Origin: Congeria kusceri
Taxonomy: Eukaryota; Mollusca; Bivalvia; Myida; Dreissenidae
Assembly: GCA_027627225.1 (NCBI GenBank)
Contig: JAPFQT010000425.1
Location: forward strand, 60,931-124,930
Reading direction: 5' to 3'
Length of the DNA: 64,000 nt
Made by a program: the position numbers and the translations under genes. Shown here in pieces: positions 9,701 to 22,000 of the stretch; the first letter of the stretch is position 1; each line of letters starts with the position of its first letter. Below the pieces are notes generated by a model. That model was not told the DNA's origin, searched no databases, and saw only the letters and a list, made by a program, of their open reading frames with translations.

Positions 9701-10495
9701 TGTGTACCAAATGGTAGATTCATGCAAATAATTATAGCTGATAAGGTTTTTGAAAGGATTTTAAATAGGTAAGCTAGGTTTGTACATCAAGATAAGTGTT
9801 GGTGTTTGTTTTTTAAATACTAGCACATTCAGGAGAAAGTCGATTGCAAAAACATGTTGTAGCATTAAACTATAACCAATATATTTGTAGGATCAAGTTC
9901 GATTTTTTTTGTGGTATCGTTCTTTATTTGTCAGTGTACAACTCTCTGTAGTTCTGGTAATGACATTTTGACAACTTGGAGTTTCGATCAAGTTGTGTAC
10001 TATGCTTCTCATAGTTTGATTTTGTAATTATTCTACATGTTAAAGTTTATTGATATACGTATCTGTGTAATAAACATTCTCCAAAAAATCTAATATTTTT
10101 TATGGAACAATTTCATTTGTTTCATTTGGTTATTTTGAAAATTTAAAGGTAATTGTTGGGAAGAAAACTATACAATATTGTATGAATCACATCTTGCAGC
10201 AAGTTACTAGATGGGATGGAAAAGTTATTTTGCCTAAAAATCAAAGGTCGTTGTTCGCCTTAATTCCGCAAATGCAGCACACAATTAATTATCTTAACTC
10301 CGCAAAACTCACGCTATAGGTTTGCGTTTTGTTTATCCAAAGACGCAATACATACAACACAACCCTACTTGAGTAATTATAATAGTTTCTCATGGACGAA
10401 CATGTACATAGTAAAATCTGTATAATTATTGAATAATTATCAACATGTCACACACAAATTATTATATATTTTTATATCTGGAAAATGCCATTAAA
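6721..10495. other. AT-rich stretch of 3.8 kb with no recognised gene (copy 1)
   Basis: This is the largest stretch of the unit without a recognised feature. Frames of 60-112 codons exist on both strands. The longest, 8226-8564 on the minus strand, is frameshifted in copy 2, and the changes I noticed between copies alter amino acids, so constraint is not evident. Bases 8628-8681 (54 bp) are present in copies 1 and 2 only. A 9-bp block near 9885-9893 is also absent from copies 3-5. Equivalents: 19557-23320, about 32891-36590, 45673-49372 and 58448-62153. Confidence 0.6.
9407..9444. other. Inverted repeat ACCGGGGAA / TTCCCCGGT (copy 1)
   Basis: Perfect 9-bp arms (9407-9415 and 9436-9444) flank a 20-base AT-rich loop. 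It is intact in copy 2 (22232-22269) and copy 5 (61070-61107). One arm is mutated (ACCGGGAAA) in copies 3 and 4, so the pairing is not maintained. Confidence 0.6.
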
Positions 10496-11352
10496 GGTCG
10501 CATTTTGTATATAGACGTATACTGCAAATTGACTTTTAAAATCTTCTAATCTTAAACCGCAAGGCTTATAGGTTTCATATAAGGTATGTAAAATAGCACA
10601 ATAGTCCTCTACACAGATTGTCCCAATCATTCCCATGGGGTTAAAACTGGCCAAGTTCCGGGGTCAAATTGTTTACGTAGACTAAAATAGCAAAATAACT
10701 CCAAAAGTCTTCTCGTATGGCCCAGTGGTTTTAAATTTGGTATTTGGCGTCCTCTAGTGGTCTTCTACAAAGATTGTTCTATGATGCCCCCTGGGTCAAG
10801 CCTTGCCACGTGCAGTGGGAGAGGGTAGTCACATTTCTAATCTAGACTTACAACGCAAAATGACTTGAAATCTCTCTGAGGTCAAAACTGGCTACACGCC
10901 GGGGGTCACATTGTTTCTACAGACTTCGAAAGCAAAATTACTTCAAAAATATTTTCCTGTGATACCCATTGGTCTAATATGTCTACGAAGAGTGTTCAAA
11001 TGATGCCACTGAGGCCAAAACTAGCCACCTTCCGGGCATACACATTGTTTATATAGACTTAAATAGAAAAATGTCTTTACAAATCTTGCCCATTGAAACA
11101 TTGAAGCCCAACGGTTTTATATAAGGTTTGTAATATTGTATAATGGTCCTCTACAAAAACTGTTCCAAAGATGCCCCTGGAGTAGAAAGTAGCCACTGTG
11201 GGTCACATGCTTTATATAGACTATAAAAAAATATTCTGAATCTGCTAGACCCAGATTTTTATACTCAGGTTAATGGTTTTGTGCCATTTGGCCCTGTGAT
11301 TATAGTGCCTTAAGCTCAGGTGAGCAAACATTGCCATCGTGGCCCTCTTGTT
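10496..11352. repeat. Degenerate ~160-bp tandem repeat with bivalve-type 3' end (copy 1)
   Basis: About five diverged subunits share 'GGTCCTCTACAAA.A.TGTTC', 'ATGCCCCTGG', 'GTCAAAACTGGCCA', 'CCGGGGGTCACATTGTTT' and 'ATATAGACT'. Recognisable cores lie near 10647, 10803, 10888, 11030 and 11190. The block ends with 'CTCAGGTGAGCAAACATTG' and 'GGCCCTCTTGTT', a terminus I recall as frequent in bivalve dispersed repeats. Its left edge coincides with the point where copy 5 leaves the array. The 60-63 codon reverse frame in it is an artefact of the repeat. Confidence 0.65.
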
Positions 11353-11439
11353 AAATTATGTGCATGAAATATAACAAAGTAAATTGTAAACTGCAATATA
11401 TAATTGTGTGTTAATCGGTAGGACACGAATCCCTCACAA

Positions 11440-11735
11440 ACTACTACGATGAAGATAACGCTACCCTATGATCATGATAGCGCAACAGTACTATGATTAT
11501 AACGCGACTGAATGATGATTAAAACGCGTCTGTTCGATGACGATAATGTTTAAGTGCAATGTCAATAACGTGACAGAACGATGACGATAACGTGAAAGTA
11601 AGACGACCATATTGTGACAGAATGATGCAATAAAGTAAAGTACGATGATGATATAGCGAAAGTACGCTGACGATAACGTGACAGTAGGATGACGATAGCG
11701 GGACATTACGATGATGATGTAGCAAAAGTACGAAG
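11440..11735. repeat. Degenerate minisatellite of ~20-30 bp period (copy 1)
   Basis: Irregular repeats of the theme 'ACGATGACGATAACGTGACAG' (GATGA, then GATAACG or GATAGCG, then TGACAGTA) fill this stretch. The reverse-strand frames of 69 and 108 codons across it, rich in S, Y, R and H, are translations of the repeat. Length is conserved in all four complete units despite the low-complexity sequence. Confidence 0.75.
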
Positions 11736-12503
11736 CTACATGTTGATAATGCGAGAGCGCTCGTTTGTTTGATAACGAAAACGCGAAAATACGTTAATGC
11801 GGCACACGTTCGTGCGTTCATCATCGTACTGACTATAGATCTCATGAATCACCACATGTAGATCAAAGTTACGACTTTTGCGAGATCTGAATATTTCTGG
11901 TATAACTTTTCTCCAATAAGTTAAAACCAAACACCAATAAGTTTGAATCTGTAAATTACGACAGCAACGAATATTAAAATATTAAAATACACGCACGCGA
12001 CGCTTAGTGCCCGTACTATTACGAAACACTAACGGTTGTGAATGACGTTTATTGGCTAATACTTTTATAAATTCACGAGCAGTTTTCGGCTCAATTCGTG
12101 GTTCCGTAGATGTATGGAAATTGCGGCTTGAGAGCTGAAATAAAAAGCATACCAGGAAATAATTTTCTTAAAAGATATATTATCTATGGAAACGTTTAAA
12201 CGCTGTACAAAGCGCCATTATAACATTAAGTTTGCCATTTTACATGGAACCCTATTGGCTCTTACCAACCAGCAATGTGGTCACTAATTACATTTTGATG
12301 AACTGAACAAAATATTAATTCATTTACACAACATTTTCATGAAACCGGTTGACTTTGTAATTGTAACCATGCATCCAAATTTGAAAACCCCAGCAAATAC
12401 TGATGAAAAAACATTTCCTATCAATAAGTTCTGAAACTGAAAATATCAACACTGTTGATAAAACTATTAAAGCAATTATTTTCCGCATAAATCAAACAAT
12501 TTA

Positions 12504-12541
12504 CGTCCAAATCACAAATTATTATTATTGTGATTTGGACG
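12504..12541. other. Strong hairpin, 14-bp perfect arms (copy 1)
   Basis: CGTCCAAATCACAA (12504-12517) pairs perfectly with TTGTGATTTGGACG (12528-12541) across a 10-base ATT-rich loop. Flanking bases do not extend the stem. It lies inside a 73-codon plus-strand frame (12403-12624) that ends in a hydrophobic stretch. The frame is identical in four copies but has no homology I recognise, and its middle is this palindrome, so it is more likely non-coding. Confidence 0.8.
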
Positions 12542-12770
12542 ATTCGAATATACTTTGTGTTACCTACATGTACTTCACTTTAATTAGCTTAATATTTTTG
12601 TTAATATTTCTTCTACAACGCTGAACATTAACTGCTGATCTGTCACGCTGTCCTAATTGGTATCCCACTGAAACAAAAAAAAAATAAAACATAACTATAA
12701 CGATTCAGGGTGTCCGACTTTTGAATTCAACGGTCACCTTAAGTCCTACCGTAAAACACGCAAATCAATT

Positions 12771-12812
12771 GATGCAGCCTTTGGATGAACCGATGCAACC
12801 TTTAGGAGACAT
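12771..12812. repeat. Short CTTTAGGAGACA repeat, second site (copy 1)
   Basis: Two more variants ('GATGCAGCCTTTGGATGAAC' and 'GATGCAACCTTTAGGAGACA') match the first site at 4721-4812. Counterparts: 25596-25637, 38866-38907 and 51648-51689. The two sites bracket about 8 kb of the unit. Confidence 0.7.
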
Positions 12813-13310
12813 GAATGGAGGCTCTCTAGTTGATAAAATGGCATGCACGTGCACTTCATAGTACTTAATCAAATTTTGTAAATTAATGCATATAATAATC
12901 ATGTTTATATTAACGAGGTCTCGATGTTTAATCTCAGTATTACGCATACACCTGTACTTATATTTGTCGATGGTAATGTTTTTACTCGTGTGTTATCTTC
13001 ATATTCATAACGAGATAAATTATATATAATACAATCTCAATATAACTACGCCCTTAATAAGACATAAAGGTGTGGTATACTTAAAGATCACCCGATCCTG
13101 TATTATTAGCTAATTCTACTAGAAAGTTATTACACTTTTTATAATAGTACTAGTAGTAATAAAAGGAGCCTTTTTGTACCGCGGTAAACTGTTATTGGTA
13201 CTTCCAACACACACAAAAGATGCTGTCGCTAACAGGTGCATGTTCATTCGGCGGACAATGTTATGTCACTTGTAGGGCATTGTGCCGTTATTGCATGGCT
13301 TATTGTACAT
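12813..13310. other. AT-rich stretch before the unit junction, nothing recognised (copy 1)
   Basis: No gene is recognised. It contains a CACGTG at 12846-12851 inside 'TGCACGTGCA'. Equivalents: 25638-26135, 38908-39405 and 51690-52187. Confidence 0.5.
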
Positions 13311-13439
13311 TCCGCCTCATTTTTTATAACCTTTCTTTCTAACTAATAAACATTTTATTACCCCCTGGATCCACTATTTAGCGACAGAGTACATTGTAAT
13401 CATATATCTCATTAGAAAGGTAATAAAAAATTAAGCGGA
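13311..13439. other. Fold-back across the unit 1/2 junction
   Basis: Two 26-base arms, 13311-13336 and 13414-13439, are reverse complements at 23 of 26 positions, with a 77-base spacer that includes the unit anchor. The right arm belongs to P1. The left arm is therefore a short inverted piece of the same family ('TCCGCCTCATTTTTTATAAC'). Each anchor is thus preceded by an opposite-orientation fragment of its own repeat. Confidence 0.7.
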
Positions 13440-14076
13440 AATTCGAAAAAATTAATTTAAAAAAAGATGTATGGTCTTCCATAGGGTCCGAAACCCCTTC
13501 GTATAAAATAGTTTGACTGGTTTTTTGCCTATTTTATAGTCTTTAATTCCGAATGCTACAAATATGTGTCTGAAACTTATATATATGGGTAGTAACAAGT
13601 ACCACGGATCTTTTGGCATGCGGTTCGGTCTATATGTGTGCCTGAGGGTCGGAATAGAGTGTGTCAAAGTGAGGTGCTCTCGTCGAATGCGTATTTTGTC
13701 ATTTCTTTCACGTGTTTTGGGCTTTGAACATAAATATCTTCCCCATTTCTAGACTTAGGTACATGAAAGTTGAAATATTGATGGGTAAGTTCCTGATTTG
13801 TTGAAATCGGGGATTTAAGGCAAATATAGTCCGGCGGTCGGGCTAGGGGGGTTCAAAGTGACCACCCCTATGGTTTTATTAGAGAAAATGGTCACTATCT
13901 AGGCACTATGTAGAGACAAAGTACCTGTTAACCATCTATATCGTTAGAAAGGTATTGAAAAATGAGGCAAAAATTCGAAAAAAATAATTAAGAAAACATG
14001 TATGGTGTTCCGGATATGTCCGAAAAACCAATTTTTTCTCTATTTTGACCGTATTTTTTACAGTTTAAAATTATTA

Positions 14077-15664
14077 TGTTAGAATTCAATGCTGAACACA
14101 AATCTGAAATCCGTTTTGAGCTATATTGCACCGTTAAAAGGTTATAAGGGTATAATGGAGCCCACCCCAAAGAGTTCAAAGACTTCCATCAAACAGTGTT
14201 TTCTATGGTAGAAACCATCGCTGAGCACAAATCCGCAATCCGTTTTGAGCTATATTGCACCGTAAAAAAAGTTATAAGGGTTTCCTGGACCCAACCTCCT
14301 AGCCATTTACACGGACAGACGGACAGACAGACATCGTTTTTAGGGGTAGAATTTACTGCTGAACACAAATCTGAAATCCGTTTTGAGCTATATTAAACCG
14401 TTAAAATGTTATAAGGGTTTCCTTGAGCCCACCCCCTAACAATTTACACTCCCACGACAGACAGACGGACAAACGGACAGACAGCCAGACAGACATCGTT
14501 TTTAGGAGTAGAATTTAATATTGAACACAAATCTGAAATCCGTTTGGAGCTATATTAAACCGTTAAAAAGTCAAAAGGGTTTCCTAGATACCACCCCCTT
14601 CTCCCCAGACAGACAGACGGACGGACAGCCAGATAGACAGACAGACAGACAGACAGACGGTAGAGTACAATTTAATGCTGAGCACAAATCTGAAGTCCGT
14701 TTTGAGTTATATTGCACTGTTAAAATGTCAAAATGCTTTCCTGGAGACCAGCCCCTAGCCATTTACAATCCCCAGAAACACAGACGGACGGACGGACGGA
14801 CGGACGGACGGACCGACGGACGGACGGACCGACGGACGGACGGACGGACGGACAAAGGGGTAGAATTACATGCTGAGCACAAATCTGAAATCCGTTTTGA
14901 GCTATCTTGCACCGTTAAAAAGTTATATGGGTTTCCTGGAGCCCACCCCCTAGCCATTTACACTCCCCAGACAGACAGACGGACGGACGGACGGACGGAC
15001 GGACAGCGAGCCAGACAGACAGACAGACAGACGGACGGACGGAATTAAGGGTAGAATTATATGCTGAGCACAAATCTGAAATTCGTTTTGAGCTATCTTG
15101 CACCGCTAAAAGGTTATCAGGGTTTCCTGGACACCAGCCCCTACACCCCAAACAGACAGACGGACGGACGAATAGACAGACAAACAGACAGATGGACGAT
15201 AAATGAGAATTTAATGCTGAGCTCAAATCTGAAATTCGTTTTGAGCTATCTTGCACCGCTAAAATGTTATAAGGGTTTCCGGGAGCCCACCCCCTAGCAA
15301 TTTACACTCCCCATACGGACAAACGGACGGACAAACAGGCGGACAGACAGACAGATGGACGGACGGACGGACAAAGGGGAAGATTTCAATGCTGAGCACA
15401 AATCTGAAATCCGTTTTGAGCTATCTTGCACCGTTAAGAAGTAATATGTGTTTCCTGGAGCCCACCCTCTAGCCATCTACACTCCCGAGACGGACAGACG
15501 GACGGACAGACAGACGGACAGTGAGACAGACGAACGGACAGAACAAGGGTAGAATTCAATGATGAGCACAAATTTGCAAACCGTTTTGAGCTATCTTGCA
15601 CGATTAAAATGTTATAAGGGTTTCCTGGACCCCACACCCTAGCCATTTACACGGACAGACGGAA

Positions 15665-15700
<36 letters not shown>

Positions 15701-16060
15701 GGACGGACGGAAAAAGGGTAGAATTCAATGCTGAGCACGAATCTGAAATCCGTTTTGAGCTATATTGCATCGTTAAAAAGTTACTAGGGTTTCCTGGATA
15801 CCACTCCTACTCCCAAGACAGACAGACGGAGAGCCGGACAGACACACAGACAGACAGACAGACGACGGACGAAAGGCTAGAATTTAATGCTGAGTACAAA
15901 TCTGAAATCCGTTTTGAGCTATATTGCACCGTTTAAAAGTTATAAGGGTTTCCTGGAGCCCAGCCCCTAGCCATTTACACTACACAGACAGACAGACGGA
16001 CGTACAGCCAGCCAGACAGACAGACGGACATCCAGACAGACAGACAGCCGGACAGACAGC
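14077..16060. repeat. Nested core-plus-tetranucleotide tandem array (copy 2)
   Basis: This has the same subunit order as in copy 1, but R1 is missing upstream, so the first core follows the truncated P2 directly. The tails are shorter: about six GACA repeats near 14634-14659 and a 74-bp GACG block. The sixth core keeps 'TCTGAAATCC', which copy 1 has lost. Confidence 0.92.
14781..14854. repeat. (GACG)n microsatellite, copy 2
   Basis: The shortest form of the GACG block (74 bp), with two GACC interruptions. Confidence 0.93.
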
Positions 16061-19000
16061 CATCAACTACAACAACAGAATGATGCTTTATTTCACGTGT
16101 ATGTACACTAAACATCGGACATAACTCACAATCAGCGCATAGTGTTGAGCGTAACTATCGCCATAATTTTCCCTGACCCCTACCTCCTTTGTAGCTCCCT
16201 AAAACTTTAAGGGGCCAAGATACCCCCGAAATAACACCGGATTCGTGCTTAGGAATGAATCCTAACATAGATTTGAATAGGTCAGGGTTGTCTGTGAAGG
16301 TCACCGATCCCACCCCAAATTTCACCTGATGGTGAAAGGGTTAGGGCGAATTTGGGGTAGAGAGGTCAAAGTTCAAGGACGTTAATAAAACATTGTTTTT
16401 TATGTTAGAATACAATGCTAGCACAAATCTGAACTCCGTTTTGAGATATATTGCACCGTTAAAAAGTTAAACGTGTCTAATGGATCCCACCCCGCGGCCA
16501 TAGTTACGCTCAAAAATATGCAGAAAAAAAGTGTTTGCTTTCGACTTATTACAACTTTTTATGGTTTTACATGTACATTTACCCTTTTCCAACCGATCTA
16601 TATACTCTTAGTACACTATGGTTCAACCAAAATATATGTATGGCAACGAATTAGATACATATCTATACTTTTATTAACATTTTAGACCACTTTCACGTCA
16701 CTTTTGGTCATAGTTTTTCACCAAAAGGTTAGCGCGGAATCACTTCCTGCTCGTTTACCATCAGTCTACACTGAAAACATACAGAAAATACAAAGACAGA
16801 CCATTACTGGTCTCATGCTATGCATAACAGATGTTTACAACATGCGTTACCTATGCGTTTTGACCCTAATTCGTCCCCAAAATACTTCACCCCCCCCCCC
16901 CCCAGAAAGCTATTATATTGTTTAAAACTACAGTATGCCAACAATAACATACACTAGAATCAATTAAAACCCCACTTTGGCAAGTGCCGTTTTCGTAGGG
17001 TCGACATAGGGGTTAATTGCAGTAAGAGTACACTGTTTCAATTACCCCACATACCCAGAAAAAAACGATTAGCGCTTCCAATTTCTATTTTTCATTTACA
17101 CTATTCATCCTGTAACAATATTGCAAACATTATTTGATTTTATAACTGCAAATAAATAATCGTCACTAAAGTACGAATAGCAATGGCGATAGTTAACCTT
17201 TTTTGGGGTAATCCAACTTTGTTTTTATATGGCCCTTGCAATTATCTTCCCTTTTTGTCGGCCCCTAAATTGACCCTTAATGTCACGAAATTTGACTCCT
17301 AGCCTTACAAAAAAATTTGCGCAAGAAACAGAGCAAGAACCTAGTCCCCAGAATCATTTGTTAGATATATTTAACAAGGGGGATATAACTGTCATTTTTG
17401 ATACAATTTATCGTCCCTTAACTATTTATAGCAAATAATGCCTATTATGACCCCTAATATCATTATCGAAGTCAATCCGCGGTGGGCGACTCTTGATTTT
17501 ATCCTTTGAGCGATAGTTTATGTTACAGGAAAAGAGTAAGGAACAATTGAGATGAAACCGATGCAGCCTTTAGGTAACACCAAATCAACCTTCAGGAGTC
17601 ATCACTTCACAACATTTGGGATACATAAATGGACAACCTTTAGGAGACACCCGTGCATTACCTGGACTTTCGTTAAATAGTGATACCCATTTCATTGAAG
17701 TCTAAGGATTGGAGGCTTTTGTCTTGCCCTTACAGCAATGCAGCGGTTTTCCTTAAAGTAAACGAATCAAATTTACTTTAAAAATAAGCACAAACTCCTA
17801 AATAAGATTGCTTATAAAGGCATATGTAAGCGTTGTTGTTTTATTATTTTTCCCTAACTGAAGTGCGTTCTTAATCATTGGACATTACAATTTAAATGTT
17901 ATGACTATTAAAATCTATAACTGACAGGTGATTTACTAAAGTGGCTACTTTAAAATTTTGGTAGTATGCTTTGCGCTTACATCTTATTATTTATAGATCC
18001 ACTCTTAATTAAGTATTCAAATACCGATATTGATGTTTACATTGAATCAGAATTAAATAAAAAAATGTATTAATGAATCTTCAGATTTAGAATCCACAGA
18101 TGACCCTGGGTAAGGTCAAGTGACCCTACAAGTGACCCTTCCTGCAAAGGTCTCAATAAGCCCTACACATAACAGAAAGAATTTTGGGAATCGGATCTAC
18201 CGTTCAGGAGTTATGGCCCTTTGCGCACCAACTCGGAACTTGTGTGGCGATATTTACGCTCAAACGGCTGGGGCAGATCTAATGCTCCGTAGTTCTGATT
18301 TATCCTGCTATTAACCCAAACAGTGACCTAATAAATCAGTGACCGTATAAACTGGTTGATTTCAGGCAGTTGGTCACGTGACCGTGATATACCGTCAATG
18401 GGTATTCCTACGCGCCGGATAACAACATTGTCGAGAATGACTTGGCATGGAGTCTACTTACCAATACAAACTTTGTGTTGTCTAGTTTAACAGAGTTAAA
18501 CAACACATTTTAGTTTTTGTCATTTTTCACGTGTTTTTGACTTTGAACATGAATATCATCCACAATTCTGGACTAAGGTACATAAAAGTTGGACTCTTGA
18601 TGGATAATTGTGTTCCTGATTTGTTGAAATCGGTGATTTAAGGCAAATTTAGCCGGGGGTTGGGCTAGGGGGTTCAAAGAGACCACCCCTCTGGTACGTT
18701 TTTGCTCATACGGCTCGGGTAAATCTAATGCTCCTTAGTGCTGATATCTAGATCCCTGATAACTCGTATATAGGTAGACGTCGTCGATATCTACAACGCC
18801 CGGGGAGTCCGACCGGGGGTAAGGGGAGGGGGGGGCGGGGTAATAAGAAAGTTCTGGGCCTTTAACAGGGCTATTTTTGTCGTTTTTACGCCTAGAACGG
18901 GCACTTTGACGAACTCTGGTGATTTTATTTCGCAAGTAATGCAAAACAAACTTATGTTTGCTGAAATGTGCTAGAATTTCCTAATATAGGATATTTTTTT

Positions 19001-22000
19001 ATTTTAATCGGCCCAAAATTGAAAGTGTTATAGGACTTAGAAGTCGTTTCAGACCTGTTCATACGGTTACACATCACCAATAGTAAAAAAATAACACCCC
19101 CCTCCCCCCCCCCCCCCCTTGATCCACTATTTAGGGACAGAGTACATTGTAATAATATATATCATTAGAAAGGTATTTAAAAATGAGGCGGAAATTATAA
19201 AAAATAGAAAAGATTTATGGTGTTCCATAGGGGTCGGAAAGACCTCTGTGTACGATATTTTGACCGTGTTTTTCACTGTTTTAAATTAATTTAAATTTGA
19301 ATGGTGACAATATGTGTCTGAAACTGATATATATATATATGCAATCGTCACCTTAGGGCGAAGAAATTTCCCAACAATGCAGACTTAAGGCGAGCGCTAC
19401 CATTAGGGCGCCGGTGACCTAATTAACGTAATTAATTTCTAATTACCTAATTATGCAATGATAATAAATCGTGGCATGAATACATTGTATGACCTAAACT
19501 ACAACATGAACTGGTGTAAAGTTTCCGTGGAAGGACGAAACTTTTTTTTTTTTTTTAAATATATGTATATGGGTATAAAATCCAGCCTTCAGGCGAATTT
19601 TGAATATGTGGATTTTATTTTCTTAAACTTATAATATATCTTATGGGGTTGACTTTGTAAAGCATGTTTTTTGAACTCTGCTTTTAATGTTACTGTTTCT
19701 CTCGACATTCTCGGCAGCTTTGGACTAAAGAAATCAATCTATAAATATTGTGGTTTCTGAAAGTTATCTAAACCGGAAAACGTTCTGCAGTGAATGCGCG
19801 TTTCTAGCAAAACCCGACTTAACAAGCGTAGATACTTAATGCTGAACTTTCTACAAAAATATATTTGTAGAGCTCGATTTGTTTATATTAAATGATGTTT
19901 TATTTGTTATTGTGCCGAGTATTTTAGTTTCAAATTAGTAACTTTAATAATTTGTTCAGTTTAGTCAACCAACTTTTTTCAAAACATTGTATTTGTCTTT
20001 GTAATTTCTCCTATCTTTGGTATGGAATTTGGTCTTCTTAAAGGAAACAACAAACACGTCATTTACCACCAAACTGTATTTTTGTATTAATCTGTCTAAT
20101 AGTACATTTAAATGTTTCCTAGTAAAATCACTTCCGATCGATGTATGCATTCGTCATGTATCTATTTCTATTAAGTAACTACATAGTTTAATTAACTAAA
20201 TTCTATTTCGTTGTATTATTGCATATTAGCAAACAAAGTAGTTATTTTAAAACAAATAATGAAATCCACATATATGTTCAATACATCTATTCAATACATA
20301 ACTAGTTTTGAAGTTCAATGCAATAAGTCGATGCAACTGAAATGGCATGGCGTGATTTTCAATGCAATATACAATATTGTATTCATATGTCATACCAAAT
20401 AACAATGTCACGAGAACGAAAAAAGGAAAGGTTCATAAGTATTCGATTACAGAACGTTTTTGGTAAACTTTCACTTGGTGTCTCTTCAAGTAGTTTGTCA
20501 AATGAAAGATCGAATAATAGTATCATGAAAATATAAATTGCTGAGCAACCACACTTTGATCTCTTACACAAACTATTGCAGATGTGTTGCGTACCAATGC
20601 GAACGTGTTTTGTTTCAAATTATGAAACGTTTGTTTTCATCAACAATCCTGAGGTGTACTCGAAAAGTATTAATCGTCGCATTGGTTTTGATGTAATTTG
20701 GACATAGAAAATACACTAGAAATTAATATGAGATTGTGACATGAGATTCAAATATCAAAATAAATACATACAGTTCACAGGTTTTATGCGTGTTTTTATC
20801 ATCTGAATTTTATTCAAGAAACTTAAGTTGTCTGAAAGTCACAATTCTAAATTTAAATTCGCCTTAATGCTACTGTAAATAATGCAAAATACATGCACAC
20901 AAAACTATGTATGTTGAGGAATATTGCATTATTCGCGTTCTGAAAGGAAAACATTATAAAAGTTCTATTTTGCTGTATAACTAAAACTATATGGATTGGT
21001 TTAGGCCGTTAAACTGGCGATATATATTCACTAATAAGCGGTTTCCCCGCGTTATGACTTGTCTAAAACTAGCTCAAAATATATCATATCCTGGTTCTGT
21101 GTTTTATATGAGCGATGGGTATAGTATGCTGTGTGTGCCGGGAAACAACCGTTGATGATATTGATACTATGTGCTACTTTAACGATATATTGTTCATATC
21201 TGTACTATTGTTGTCATAGTTCATTTTATTTAAGATTTCAAGTTTAAACATGCTGCTGTGACGTTGTTCATATGTTGCAATGAAACTATTTATCAAGTTT
21301 TTGGATTGGAAAAGTTCTTCATACACTAGATCAGAATATCCGGGTGAGATATTAGTATGTCGTAGATAATATGCTGGTATGATAAACACGATGTTGAACT
21401 TAATATATCATCGTTGTCATTTTTGAATGACCTATATACTACGGTAATCTAATTAGCATAACTGATTAATGAATTACCATGCACATATAATTTATTAACA
21501 CTGTCACATAATAAAAGTGGGGTTTAATGAAAGTTGTTTTATGTAATCGCCAAGTGTATAAAGATCTAGTTATGTTAAATAATATACTATACGTATTTTG
21601 CGTATTGAAAATCGTATATTCACGTTAAGCGCATTAAATAGCACGAACGCATTTCGACGTATTTGCAATAATTAGGTCACCATTTATTACTTCAAGAAAG
21701 TTGTTTAACATTTTTGTGCAAATTGAATAACAACTTTCTTAAAATGACATTGCAATTTATATTTCAACATCTGCGCAATAAACCATGAACACTATTATTA
21801 TACAGACCTATCGAACAGAGAATGCCGGTATGTTGTAGTTCCCAAACCATGCATTGCAGCGTTGAAATATATGTATAAAGCGTGTCTTTAAACTAGTTAT
21901 TTCTTTATGTTAATGACTAAAGCATTCTAATCATAACATACGAATAGTAAAATTGTGTATAAATATGTTCAGTTCTTGATGATATGTCTTTAATTTTATT

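Larger units (their letters stand above)
1..13354. repeat. Macro-tandem repeat unit, copy 1 (type A, 13354 bp)
   Basis: This is the first of five head-to-tail copies of a unit of about 13 kb. The anchor TTATTACCCCCTGGATCC at 1 recurs at 13355, 26180, 39450 and 52232, and the order of every internal landmark is the same in each copy. Copy 1 is type A: it retains the 372-bp segment 718-1089. It also has the longest GACA run (about 16 repeats near 1648-1713) and the longest GACG block (1838-2057). Private variants include an 11-bp insertion near 6930-6941 and a 12-G run near 5992. No open frame above about 112 codons exists outside the tetranucleotide arrays. The array must continue left of the window, because copy 1 begins mid-array with no flanking sequence. 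Confidence 0.95.

Noticed and set aside
10700..10800. tRNA-like A box (TGGCCCAGTGG near 10716)
   Set aside because: There is no B box, acceptor stem or cloverleaf. The motif is part of the degenerate 160-bp repeat, and copies 3 and 4 alter it.
11519..11845. 108-codon reverse frame rich in S, Y, H and R (also at 24344, 37614 and 50396)
   Set aside because: Most of it is the degenerate minisatellite read in reverse; there is no domain-like sequence.
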